Source of the DNA: Chloroflexota bacterium | GTDB taxonomy: Bacteria; Chloroflexota; UBA11872 | Length of the DNA: 64,000 nt | Assembly: GCA_022825895.1 (NCBI GenBank) | Contig: JAJDVX010000029.1 | Span: 1 to 64,000, forward strand | Direction: 5' to 3' | Part shown: piece by piece, positions 56,753 to 64,000 of the stretch | Layout: each line of letters starts with the position of its first letter | Position numbering within the stretch: position 1 is the first letter of the stretch | Translations under genes and position numbers: made by a program | Notes under the pieces: generated by a model | What the model saw: only the letters and a program-made list of their open reading frames with translations | What the model was told of the DNA's origin: nothing | The model's database searches: none

Positions 56753-58006
56753 CTAAATCTGCAGCCCCTCCATCGCAACCGGAAACGCATCGGCGTTGCG
56801 CAGCGTGGCCCCTCGCGCTTCCACCTCGGGCAACAGCCGGCGATTCGACGCAAACGGCACCGTCACTTCGTGCAGGCCGCCGTGGGAGCGCAGGCGGGAG
56901 GCGCTCAGGACCGATAGATCGTGCGCGCCCGGCGCTCGGCCAAAGACTGAGCCGCGATCGCTGAGCAGAACAATGTCGCCGATGCGGTCGCCCGGCAGCT
57001 CGTACTTCGTCGCGGCTTCGGCGCGGGGTAGGGCCTCGTCGATGCGCGAGTCCTCCCGCAGGCGCTGGATGGCCGCATCCACCTGATCGGGCGGCAGATG
57101 GACGGTCGCATACGACCCGAGGCCGGCGTGGTGCGTCACGTGCGGATCGGTTATCGGCAGCACCACCCGGAACGGCCCGGGCACCGCCCCGTCCAGCAGC
57201 GTATCCAGGTAGACAATGTTGGGCGTGCCGTCGGGATGGCACTTGTCGTTCATGCCGTGGTCGGCGGTCAGCACGATCACGGCTCCCAGCGCGTCCAGCT
57301 CGGCCAGGCGGTGGTCGAGCGATGTGTAGAACGCGTCGGCCTCGGGCGAGCCGGGCGCATGGGTGTGCTGCACGAAATCCGTGAGCGATAGATAGAGCAG
57401 GTCGGCCAGTCGCTCGCGCACCAGGTAGACGCCGCAGGCCATCACGAAGTCGCTCATGCGGCCGGAGTAAATGCCGGGGTTGTCCCGGCCCATGCGCCGG
57501 GTGACACCCGCAATGCCATGCTCGGGCTCGGTTGTCTCGTGCGCCAACTCGCCGGAGAAGCAGATGCCGCGCCAGCCTGTGGCCAGCATGGTGCGCAGCT
57601 TGTCCTTGGCCGTGATGGCGGCCACGCGGCGGCCTTCCTGGCTGTACATGGCGAACAAGGACTCGCAGCGCAAGAAGCGCGGGTGGTCCATCATCACTTC
57701 CGCCTCGCGCTTGGCGTCGTAGAAGTAATTGCCGGAAATGCCGTGCGCGGCGGGCGGCCGGCCGGTGACGATGGTCATGTTGTTCGGGTTGGTGAACGAG
57801 GGAATCGCCGCCGGGACCAGGTGATACGCGCCCTCGCGTTGGAAGCGGGCCAGCGTGGGCATGCACCCATGGTCGATCGCCGCGTCCACGTAGGCCGGCT
57901 CCGTGCCGTCGGCGCAGATCACCACCACGGCCGTCCGGGATTCAGGCAACGGCAGCCTCCGATTCAACGTCCGGATCCACGCCCAGTCTAGAGCCGCAGC
58001 CGGCAC
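56753..58006 (-). CDS. phnA: Phosphonoacetate hydrolase (PhnA)
   Basis: A ~417-residue alkaline-phosphatase-superfamily enzyme that splits phosphonoacetate into acetate and phosphate. Metal-site motifs: VVVICADGTEP near the start (first Asp), SFTNPNNMTIVTG with the Thr/Asn nucleophile region typical of PhnA, then LTDFVQHTHAPGS, LTADHGMNDK and THHAGLGSYA. Start GTG 58006 is chosen; upstream codons form a longer frame that crosses an intergenic repeat. It is not linked to other phosphonate genes here, although a phosphonatase-like gene lies 12 kb away. Confidence 0.85.
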   Translation of the reverse strand: MPAAALDWAWIRTLNRRLPLPESRTAVVVICADGTEPAYVDAAIDHGCMPTLARFQREGAYHLVPAAIPSFTNPNNMTIVTGRPPAAHGISGNYFYDAKREAEVMMDHPRFLRCESLFAMYSQEGRRVAAITAKDKLRTMLATGWRGICFSGELAHETTEPEHGIAGVTRRMGRDNPGIYSGRMSDFVMACGVYLVRERLADLLYLSLTDFVQHTHAPGSPEADAFYTSLDHRLAELDALGAVIVLTADHGMNDKCHPDGTPNIVYLDTLLDGAVPGPFRVVLPITDPHVTHHAGLGSYATVHLPPDQVDAAIQRLREDSRIDEALPRAEAATKYELPGDRIGDIVLLSDRGSVFGRAPGAHDLSVLSASRLRSHGGLHEVTVPFASNRRLLPEVEARGATLRNADAFPVAMEGLQI

Positions 58007-58019
58007 CCGCCGGCCTGAG

Positions 58020-58055
58020 CCCCTCGAAGAGCCTGCCCTGAGCAGTTCGAACGGG
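58020..58055. repeat. Palindromic repeat of the GAGCCTGCCCTGAGC type
   Basis: CCTCGAAGAGCCTGCCCTGAGCAG followed by TTCGAACGG contains imperfect inverted halves (TTCGA/TCGAA, GAGC/GCTC). Similar words are scattered in many environmental genomes; only one copy is in this window. The 58007-58243 interval has no gene. Confidence 0.3.
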
Positions 58056-58243
58056 GAGTCTGTCACTCCCTCCGTGCCCGATCCCCAATCAAGGCGCACT
58101 TCAGAGCGAACCCAGGCTCCTACCTGCGCTGAGCCCATCGCCCCCGAATCCGACCGGCCTCCAGCCGGCATTTCTGCCCGTCGGTTGACTCCCGAACCCC
58201 GCCCCGCCATCCTTCCCAAAACACTCCGCCAGGGAACCCAACC

Positions 58244-59263
58244 ATGCAATACCGCAAGCTCGGCGACACCGGCCCTGAGGTTTCCGCACTCGGTTTCGGC
58301 GGCTGGCCCATGGGCGGCGCCCGCTACGGCTCCATCGACAACGACCTGGCCACCGCCGCCATCGGCCGCGCCCTCGACCTCGGCGTCACCCTCTTCGACA
58401 CCGCCGTCGCCTACGGCCTCGGCACCTCCGAGTCCCTCATGGGCAACGCCCTCCAGGGCCACTGGGACGACATCGTCGTCGTCACCAAGACCGGCGTCGT
58501 CCCCCAGCCCGACAACCCCGACGCTTTCTATCGCGACTCACGCCCCGAAACCATCAAGGCTCAGTGCGAATTCAGCCTCAAGGCACTCGGCACCGATTTC
58601 ATCGACGTCTACCTCATCCACTGGCCCGACTTCGACACGCCCAGGGACGAGACGATGCGGGCCATGGAAGACCTCAAGGCCGAGGGCAAGATCGGCCACG
58701 TCGGCGTCTCCAACTACTCAACGTCGCTCATGGACGAAGCCCTCGCCGTCTCCCCAATCGTCGCCAACCAGGTCGGCTACCACATGCTCGACCGCCGCCA
58801 CGCCGACGAGATCATTCCCTACTGCGCCGCCAACGGCATCGGCGTCATGGCCTACGGCTCCCTGGCCCACGGCGTCCTCACCGGCGCCTTCAAGCCTGAC
58901 CACCGATTCGAAGAAGGCGACTGGCGCGCAACGGGCATCGCCTTCGGCCTTCCGCTCTTCCATCCCGACTACCTGCCCGAAACCCTCGAGGCTGTGGACG
59001 AAGTCACCGCCGCCGCCGAGCAAGTCGGCCTTGCCACGCCGCAACTGGCGCTGCGCTGGGTCCTGGACGAGCCGGCCATCTCAACCGCCCTCGTCGGCTT
59101 CCGCACGCCGGCCGAAGTCGATGCGGCCGTCGAGGCCCTTGAAGCCGACCTGCCGGACGGTCTGATGACCGAACCCAACCAGGCAACCTTCGAGGCCTAC
59201 CAGCGCCTCCTCGCGGGCGGGGCGCCCACCACGCGCGAACAGGGGCCAAGCCGCCGAACCTAG
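58244..59263 (+). CDS. Aldo/keto reductase
   Basis: A 339-residue AKR with the TIM-barrel features: YRKLGDTGPEVSALGFGGWPMGG, LFDTAVAYGLGTSESLMG (catalytic Asp and Tyr), VVTKTGVV with the Lys, DVYLIHWPDF with the His, and a C-terminal AxLVGFRTPAEVD-like NADPH loop. Such enzymes reduce sugars or ketones with NADPH. The protein is rich in GC3 codons. Its last bases overlap the convergent polysaccharide gene. Confidence 0.88.
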   Translation: MQYRKLGDTGPEVSALGFGGWPMGGARYGSIDNDLATAAIGRALDLGVTLFDTAVAYGLGTSESLMGNALQGHWDDIVVVTKTGVVPQPDNPDAFYRDSRPETIKAQCEFSLKALGTDFIDVYLIHWPDFDTPRDETMRAMEDLKAEGKIGHVGVSNYSTSLMDEALAVSPIVANQVGYHMLDRRHADEIIPYCAANGIGVMAYGSLAHGVLTGAFKPDHRFEEGDWRATGIAFGLPLFHPDYLPETLEAVDEVTAAAEQVGLATPQLALRWVLDEPAISTALVGFRTPAEVDAAVEALEADLPDGLMTEPNQATFEAYQRLLAGGAPTTREQGPSRRT

Positions 59264-59823
59264 CCTTCGACGACCACCGCTCCCAGCAGTTTCGCGCCGG
59301 CCTCCCGCAGGATCGCCCGTGCCCGGATCGCGTCGTCGCGATTCGTCCGCGCATGCACCACGGACAGCAACACGCCATCCGCCCGCGCCGCCAGCGTCCG
59401 CCCATCCGGCACATCCAACAGCGGCGGCCCAGCCACCACCACCAGGTCGTGCCGTCCCGCCTCTGCCCAAACCCAGTCCAGAAACACTGCCCCGGAGAGC
59501 AGCGCCGCATCTCCTGCCCTCACCGGCTCAGCGGTCAGAACGGAGAGATGGTCAGGCACGGTGTGCGTTTCCGGTGACCCCTCGCTCTTCTCGCCGTCGA
59601 CATCTGCGTCAACCAGGAGTACCCGGCGTCCCGTCTGCGCCAGCGCCGCGGCCAGGTGAGCCGCGACGTGCCGCCGCGGCTCCTCCGCATGCGGGCTCGT
59701 CACCGTCACAACGGCGTGCGCAGTGTCTCCGAGGGCCACCAAGGTGTTGGCGCGCAACTCCGTAAAGCCTTCGGCCAAGCCCTCGCCATCTGGCAATTCC
59801 GCCAGGATCCTCGGATCAGCCAC
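59260..59823 (-). CDS. BY-kinase (CpsD/Wzc)-like protein without a P-loop
   Basis: A 187-residue protein starting at GTG 59823, overlapping the previous gene by 8 nt. The typical Walker A region TSPxxGEGKST is replaced by TSPHAEEPRRH, so no nucleotide loop. Walker A-prime RRVLLVDADVDG and the Walker B-like HDLVVVAGPPLLDVPDG remain, as in bacterial tyrosine kinases of capsule export. No Tyr cluster is seen at the C-terminus. Perhaps it is a regulatory or scaffold subunit. Last gene of the exopolysaccharide operon in this window. Confidence 0.75.
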   Translation of the reverse strand: MADPRILAELPDGEGLAEGFTELRANTLVALGDTAHAVVTVTSPHAEEPRRHVAAHLAAALAQTGRRVLLVDADVDGEKSEGSPETHTVPDHLSVLTAEPVRAGDAALLSGAVFLDWVWAEAGRHDLVVVAGPPLLDVPDGRTLAARADGVLLSVVHARTNRDDAIRARAILREAGAKLLGAVVVEG

Positions 59824-60418
59824 GGGACATCCGCGTAAGCGGCCAAACCAGCCAAATCGCCCCAACGCCCAACACGGCGCCCAGCACGGCAGCAATCGGC
59901 AGCGCAACCTCCGCCCGCGGCCACACCGGCGCCCCCGGCGCTCGTGCGGCGTCGATCACGGCCACCTCAAGACCTCGTTGCCGATCATTCATTCGCTCCG
60001 GCGTCGCCACCTCCGCCACCAGCAACGCCGCCAACCCATTCACTGTCGCCGCGGCCCGGCCAGCGTCGGAATCTTCGGACTGAATCGTCACCACCAGCCG
60101 GTCGCCGTCCCCGTTTGTACGGACATTACGGACGATCTCCCCATCAGACAGCCCACCGCGATCAGCCTCCGGCAACCGCGCGGCATAGGCCTCCGAGTCC
60201 ACCCAGGCCGCGTAATTCCGAATCAGTCGCGCCGAAGCCTCGGCTGCCCCAAGATCGGCAATTCGCGGCCGGATCGACACGTCCGTCGATGCCCGATACA
60301 CCGGCGTCGCCACCAGCACGACGACCAGCGCGATCACGGCAGCAACGGCGGCGGACGCAACGGCTCCAACCAGGTACAGGCGGAGCGGCGGCTGAGTCGG
60401 CGGATTGGCCGTGCTCAC
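59816..60418 (-). CDS. Wzz-like chain-length determinant/copolymerase protein, small
   Basis: About 200 residues with one N-terminal (VGAVASAAVAAVIALVVVLVA) and one C-terminal (ALPIAAVLGAVLGVGAIWLVWPL) helix around a periplasmic part with YRASTDVSI and AGRAAATVNGLAALL. Start GTG 60418 overlaps the upstream gene by 4 nt (GTGA). It looks like the second half of a Wzz-type polysaccharide co-polymerase; the upstream gene encodes a similar protein. Confidence 0.7.
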   Translation of the reverse strand: MSTANPPTQPPLRLYLVGAVASAAVAAVIALVVVLVATPVYRASTDVSIRPRIADLGAAEASARLIRNYAAWVDSEAYAARLPEADRGGLSDGEIVRNVRTNGDGDRLVVTIQSEDSDAGRAAATVNGLAALLVAEVATPERMNDRQRGLEVAVIDAARAPGAPVWPRAEVALPIAAVLGAVLGVGAIWLVWPLTRMSRG

Positions 60419-61083
60419 CGGACGGTCCCGATCACGCACGTGTCCAGCAAGTCAGGCACGTCGTCCGCGAACAGCCGGTTCAGCCGCCAGTCAATCATCA
60501 GCACGGCAAGTACGGCTGCCAGCAGAGCGGCCAACGTCGCCAGTGCCGCGTTGAGAATCACGAGCACCAGCCGCGGACGTGTGGCCTCGTCAGTCTTGTC
60601 GATGAGGCGCAACGTTCCCAGTTCGCTCAGGCTGGGATACAGCCTCGTCTGTTCTTCGACCAGCAGCTTCACCGCGGCGTCGATGATCGTCTGCGCCGAC
60701 TGGTCCTCCCAAGTCAACTCGAGCCGCAGTCCTCGTGCCAGCGGAAACACGTCAATCGTGCTGGCCAACACTTCCAGGTCAACCGCAACGCCGTCCTCGG
60801 CCACGGCCTCCACGACTTCGCGGAGCAGGCTGCGGCCACGCCCCAGCCGAACGAGATCTTCAATGACAACGGATGAGGCTTGCGCCCGGCTGTTCTCGAT
60901 TCCGAACTGGCGGTCTTCGCTATCCGGCGGCAACTCCAGCACCAGCAGCAATTCCGCCTCAGCCTCATAGTTCACCGGTCCGAAGGACTGCCAGAGAAGC
61001 GAACCCACGAGCGTTGCAAACGTCACCGCGCCAATAAACCACCACCAGCGGCCGAGGATCCGACCCACGCGATCCGCAGTCAT
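60415..61083 (-). CDS. Wzz-like chain-length determinant/copolymerase protein
   Basis: A 222-residue protein with helices near residues 12-32 and 172-195 and a periplasmic middle: YEAEAELLLVLELPP, LEVLASTIDVFPLARGLRL, SAQTIIDAAVKLLVEEQ. Similar to the N-terminal part of Wzz/Wzc co-polymerases. Start ATG 61083 overlaps the stop of the glycosyltransferase (ATGA). It and the small Wzz-like gene below may act together. Confidence 0.72.
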   Translation of the reverse strand: MTADRVGRILGRWWWFIGAVTFATLVGSLLWQSFGPVNYEAEAELLLVLELPPDSEDRQFGIENSRAQASSVVIEDLVRLGRGRSLLREVVEAVAEDGVAVDLEVLASTIDVFPLARGLRLELTWEDQSAQTIIDAAVKLLVEEQTRLYPSLSELGTLRLIDKTDEATRPRLVLVILNAALATLAALLAAVLAVLMIDWRLNRLFADDVPDLLDTCVIGTVR

Positions 61084-62234
61084 CAGTCTGCGGAGACCGG
61101 TGGTTGTCCGTGGGCGCGCAGGCAGTCGTTCACCGCCTCGAGGAGAGAGCGTCTGAAATTCTCGCGGCTGAATCGGCGGGCGTTGGTCACGAGAGCGTCC
61201 GTGTCAATGCTCATGGCTTGCACCCGTTGCAGCGCTGCACCAAGCGACTCAACGGTCTGCTCGCGAAATAGGATGCCTGTCGTCCCGTCGATCACCGTAT
61301 CCAGCGCCCCACCTGAGCCGTAGGCCACGACGGGCCGGCCGGCGGCTTGTGCTTCGACCGGGGTGATTCCGAAATCCTCGTCACCCGGAAACAGAAACGC
61401 TCGACAGCGCGCCATTTCCACGCTCACATCGCGGTCGGGCAGCCTACCAAGAAACGTGACAGTCGGCCCCGCCAGCGCCCGCAGGTCAGCTTCGGCGCGT
61501 CCGGCGCCGACAATCCGCAGCGGCAGTCCGAGTTCGGTACAGGCGCGTACGGCCAGATCAATGCGCTTATAGGGAATCAGGCGGGACACGATCAGAAACG
61601 ACTCGCCCACGTCGGTTGTTGGCCGGAAGCGGTTCACGTCCACCGGCGGATGGACAATGCGTGACGAGCGACCGTAAAAGCGCTGGATGCGGTCGGCCAC
61701 CGCCCGCGAGATAGCCAGGAACTGGGTCACCCGTTCTGCCGCCTTGCGATCCCATCGGCGCGCCCATGCCAGGAGCGGCGGCAGTAGCAATCGCGACCAG
61801 ACCGGCGCCCGTTCGCCGGGCAGGTAGGCATCTGGCATCCAGAGAAAGCGCGTTGGTGTGAGGCAGTAGCAGATGTGAACGGCGCCCGGCGCCGTCCGGA
61901 TTCCCTTGCAGAAAGCGCTTGAGTTGCTGAGCACCAGATCGGCGCTGGGAACGCGCAAACCGCCGAAGGCCAGCGGATAGAAAGGGAGAAGCGCCTGGTG
62001 ATTGCTGCGCCAGAGTGGAAATCGCTGAAGCCACGTGTGGCGAATGTCCAGGCGCCGAAAGGCCGGATCGACCAGCGTGGGCTCGTAGAACGAGGTGTAC
62101 ACCGGAGCCGACGGAAACATGCGGTGCATTTCCACCAGCACGTTCTCGGCCCCGCCTTGCTGGTTCAGCCAGTCGTGAACCAGCGCTGTGCGCGGCCGCG
62201 TTACCGTGTCGGGTATTGGGTCAATACGCGCCAC
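61083..62234 (-). CDS. Family 4-type glycosyltransferase
   Basis: A 383-residue GT-B glycosyltransferase: LVHDWLNQQGGAENVL at the N-terminus, LIPYKRIDLAVRACTELGLPLRIVGAG in the middle and PGDEDFGITPVEAQAAGRPVVAYGSGGALDTV as the donor-binding EX7E motif. It adds a sugar to the growing exopolysaccharide repeat unit. It overlaps the upstream sugar transferase by 14 bp. Confidence 0.88.
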   Translation of the reverse strand: MARIDPIPDTVTRPRTALVHDWLNQQGGAENVLVEMHRMFPSAPVYTSFYEPTLVDPAFRRLDIRHTWLQRFPLWRSNHQALLPFYPLAFGGLRVPSADLVLSNSSAFCKGIRTAPGAVHICYCLTPTRFLWMPDAYLPGERAPVWSRLLLPPLLAWARRWDRKAAERVTQFLAISRAVADRIQRFYGRSSRIVHPPVDVNRFRPTTDVGESFLIVSRLIPYKRIDLAVRACTELGLPLRIVGAGRAEADLRALAGPTVTFLGRLPDRDVSVEMARCRAFLFPGDEDFGITPVEAQAAGRPVVAYGSGGALDTVIDGTTGILFREQTVESLGAALQRVQAMSIDTDALVTNARRFSRENFRRSLLEAVNDCLRAHGQPPVSAD

Positions 62235-63759
62235 GTCCGCTCAGGACGGTTGGAATCGTCTGTAGGAGGATGCGCAGATCAAGACCCAGTGACCAGTTGG
62301 ATACGTAGAACGTGTCCAGCATCACCATTTCGTCAAACCCCAGGTCACTACGTCCGCTCACCTGCCAGAGGCCAGTGAGTCCAGGCAGCACCTGCAGGCG
62401 ATGGCGCGCCCATTCGTCATATTGCGCCACCTCGGCGGGTACCTGGGCTCGGGGCCCCACCAGGCTCATGTGGCCCAGCAGCACGTTCAGGAGTTGCGGC
62501 AATTCGTCGATACTCAGACGTCGGAGCAGGCGACCGACGCGCGTGCGGCGTTGATCGTCCCTCGACTTGAACAGCAACGGGTGGCGCTCGTCACCGAACA
62601 ACTCGTGTTTTCGTTCTTCGGCGTCCTGCACCATTGACCGAAACTTGAACACTTGGAATGACTGGCCGTCGCGCCCGATCCGTGTTTGGCGGAATAGGAC
62701 GGGGCCAGGCGAATCCAGCCGGATCGCCAGCCCGATCAACACCCACAGCGGAAACGTCAGCACGAGACCGGCCAGGCTCGCCGTGAGGTCGAGCGCGCGC
62801 TTCTGCATATATCGAAACCCGGTGATTTCCGGTTCGCGCAGGGTCACGAGCGGAATCCCGGCCACCGGGTGGATGTCCATCCGACCGAACTGAGCTTCAA
62901 GCAGGTCTGGCACCACCCGAAACTGCACCCCCTGTCGGCGGCACCGCTCGATGACGGGTGCAAGTTCGTGCTGCACGCTTGAGGGCAGCGCGACATAGAC
63001 CACGTCCACCTGTTCGGTCTCAATTACCTCGGCCAGGTTGTCCACGGTTCCCAGCCGTGCGAAGCGGCCGAATGCGGCGCTTGCACCGATGTCGCTTGAA
63101 TCAAGGTAACCAATCACCCGATTGCCCAGGCTTCGATTGGCGGTGAGTTGCTGCATCAGGAACTTGGCCACGGCGCCTCCGCCCACCACCAGAATGCGCT
63201 GGTTGTCATAGCCGGCGCGGCGCAGCAGCCCAAGTCCGATTCGGCGCAAGAGCACCCAGACAACGGCAAACCCGAGGCCAAACATCCCCAGGTAGAGAAA
63301 CATCAATCGGGAGAAAAAGACGGGACGTGAGACGAAAAACACCACGATCACGGCCGCGGTTCCAATCAATGTCCCAACCGCAATCCGTCCCAGGTCGTCC
63401 ACCAGCGAGGCGCCGCGCCGCGATTGGTACCGGCCAAGCCCGGCAAAACTGAGGAGCGTCACCGGAATGAACAGGCCGGCGACGACCCAGTAGGCATCCA
63501 GGGGGGTGAACTGGAATTCGTTGAGCGTCGGACCGAGGCGCCACGTGTAGCGCGTCGTATACGCCAGCAGAAATGCGCCAAAGAGCAGCGCCAGATCGCC
63601 CATCGCCAGCACTCGCGGAGAGGCCAGGAACCGCCAGGCCGCGTGGTGATGACGCCGTCGAGCGCCGGAGTTCGCATTCGTCGCGGCCGGCGGCGTCGGC
63701 CGGGGACTGGGCACGCGAGTCAGCTTGGGTCGAGGGCGTGTCGATACAGGTTGAGACAT
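62221..63759 (-). CDS. Exopolysaccharide polyprenyl glycosylphosphotransferase (WbaP/PssY type)
   Basis: A 512-residue membrane protein from ATG 63759. The first ~150 residues have about four helices, then a Rossmann-like CoA-binding domain ([17 protein letters not shown]). The C-terminal sugar transferase domain has [72 protein letters not shown] and [17 protein letters not shown], as in the family. It loads the first sugar-phosphate on undecaprenyl phosphate, starting the repeat unit. Confidence 0.9.
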   Translation of the reverse strand: MSQPVSTRPRPKLTRVPSPRPTPPAATNANSGARRRHHHAAWRFLASPRVLAMGDLALLFGAFLLAYTTRYTWRLGPTLNEFQFTPLDAYWVVAGLFIPVTLLSFAGLGRYQSRRGASLVDDLGRIAVGTLIGTAAVIVVFFVSRPVFFSRLMFLYLGMFGLGFAVVWVLLRRIGLGLLRRAGYDNQRILVVGGGAVAKFLMQQLTANRSLGNRVIGYLDSSDIGASAAFGRFARLGTVDNLAEVIETEQVDVVYVALPSSVQHELAPVIERCRRQGVQFRVVPDLLEAQFGRMDIHPVAGIPLVTLREPEITGFRYMQKRALDLTASLAGLVLTFPLWVLIGLAIRLDSPGPVLFRQTRIGRDGQSFQVFKFRSMVQDAEERKHELFGDERHPLLFKSRDDQRRTRVGRLLRRLSIDELPQLLNVLLGHMSLVGPRAQVPAEVAQYDEWARHRLQVLPGLTGLWQVSGRSDLGFDEMVMLDTFYVSNWSLGLDLRILLQTIPTVLSGRGAY

Positions 63760-64000
63760 CGCTGGGCGGCTACTGTCCAATCGAACTGCCGGGCCTGGAT
63801 CAGCCCGCGTTCACACATCTGGGCGCGCCGTTCCGGCGACGCGAGCACGGCCGCCATCGCGTCGGCCAGCTGGTGGACATCGCGCGGATCCACGGTCAGG
63901 GCTGCGTCACCGGCGACTTCGGGCAGTGAAGACCGGTTCGAGGTGATGACTGGCGTCCCACTGGCCATGGCTTCCAGCACCGGAATACCAAAGCCTTCGT
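63720..64000 (-). CDS. Glycosyltransferase family 4-type, C-terminal part (runs off the window)
   Basis: The visible C-terminal ~90 residues include the donor-site EX7E segment PVLEAMASGTPVITSNRSSLPEVAGDAALTVDP and [19 protein letters not shown]. The rest of the gene lies beyond 64000. It overlaps the start of the glycosylphosphotransferase gene by ~40 bp. Confidence 0.8.
   Translation of the reverse strand, partial: EGFGIPVLEAMASGTPVITSNRSSLPEVAGDAALTVDPRDVHQLADAMAAVLASPERRAQMCERGLIQARQFDWTVAAQRCLNLYRHALDPS

Noticed and set aside
1..64000. CRISPR array
   Set aside because: No series of regularly spaced identical repeats was found; the repeats seen are isolated or in pairs, and no cas gene is present.

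Overview
This is a 64 kb stretch of a high-GC bacterial chromosome. There is no 16S rRNA gene and the phylum cannot be fixed from sequence alone. The gene repertoire and family variants (PutP-type symporter, NCS2 permease with a cytoplasmic tail, COG3618 hydrolases, many VapBC/HicAB/HigBA modules, rplU-rpmA) look most like an uncultured, probably marine or host-associated, Chloroflexota bacterium. That placement is inference.

Layout. 0.2-15.4 kb: transport and housekeeping-like genes (Na+/solute symporter, lipoprotein binding protein, NCS2 permease, Nudix, enolase-superfamily enzyme, VapBC, CPA2 antiporter, amidohydrolase, PPK2). 15.6-27.2 kb: the most striking block, a sterol-modification gene set. 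It holds an MMPL/RND exporter, a C-24 sterol methyltransferase (ERG6 type), a cytochrome P450 fused to an N-terminal GOLPH3/GPP34 domain, a Rieske oxygenase, a COG2907-type FAD oxidoreductase, a rhodanese and two tandem ERG4/ERG24-type sterol reductases. No squalene epoxidase or oxidosqualene cyclase lies in the window, so the sterol must be made elsewhere in the genome or taken from a host. 27.3-40.5 kb: catabolic and accessory genes (COG3618 hydrolase, D-2-hydroxyacid dehydrogenase, intradiol dioxygenase lipoprotein, MFS/TetR pair, GH32-like protein, SMP-30 lactonase, toxin-antitoxin pairs), with several broken or duplicated fragments.

40.7-54.2 kb is a mosaic island. Gene blocks that look lower in GC are separated by debris: decayed tRNA-Ala copies, a dead hicB copy, an IS3-type transposase remnant, a serine-recombinase remnant and a truncated RelE-like toxin. 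It carries a PurC fused to an ankyrin-associated N-terminal domain, a peroxiredoxin whose peroxidatic cysteine codon is TGA followed by a perfect hairpin (a likely selenoprotein), a phosphonatase-like/alcohol dehydrogenase/phosphatase/MetE-like/nucleotidyltransferase group, and a large P-loop GTPase with an integrase-like N-terminus next to a tRNA-Ala.

54.4-64 kb: rpmA-rplU, small membrane proteins, a phosphonoacetate hydrolase (PhnA), an aldo/keto reductase, and a tightly overlapping exopolysaccharide operon on the minus strand (glycosyltransferases, polyprenyl glycosylphosphotransferase, two Wzz-like proteins and a BY-kinase-like protein without a P-loop) that runs off the right edge.
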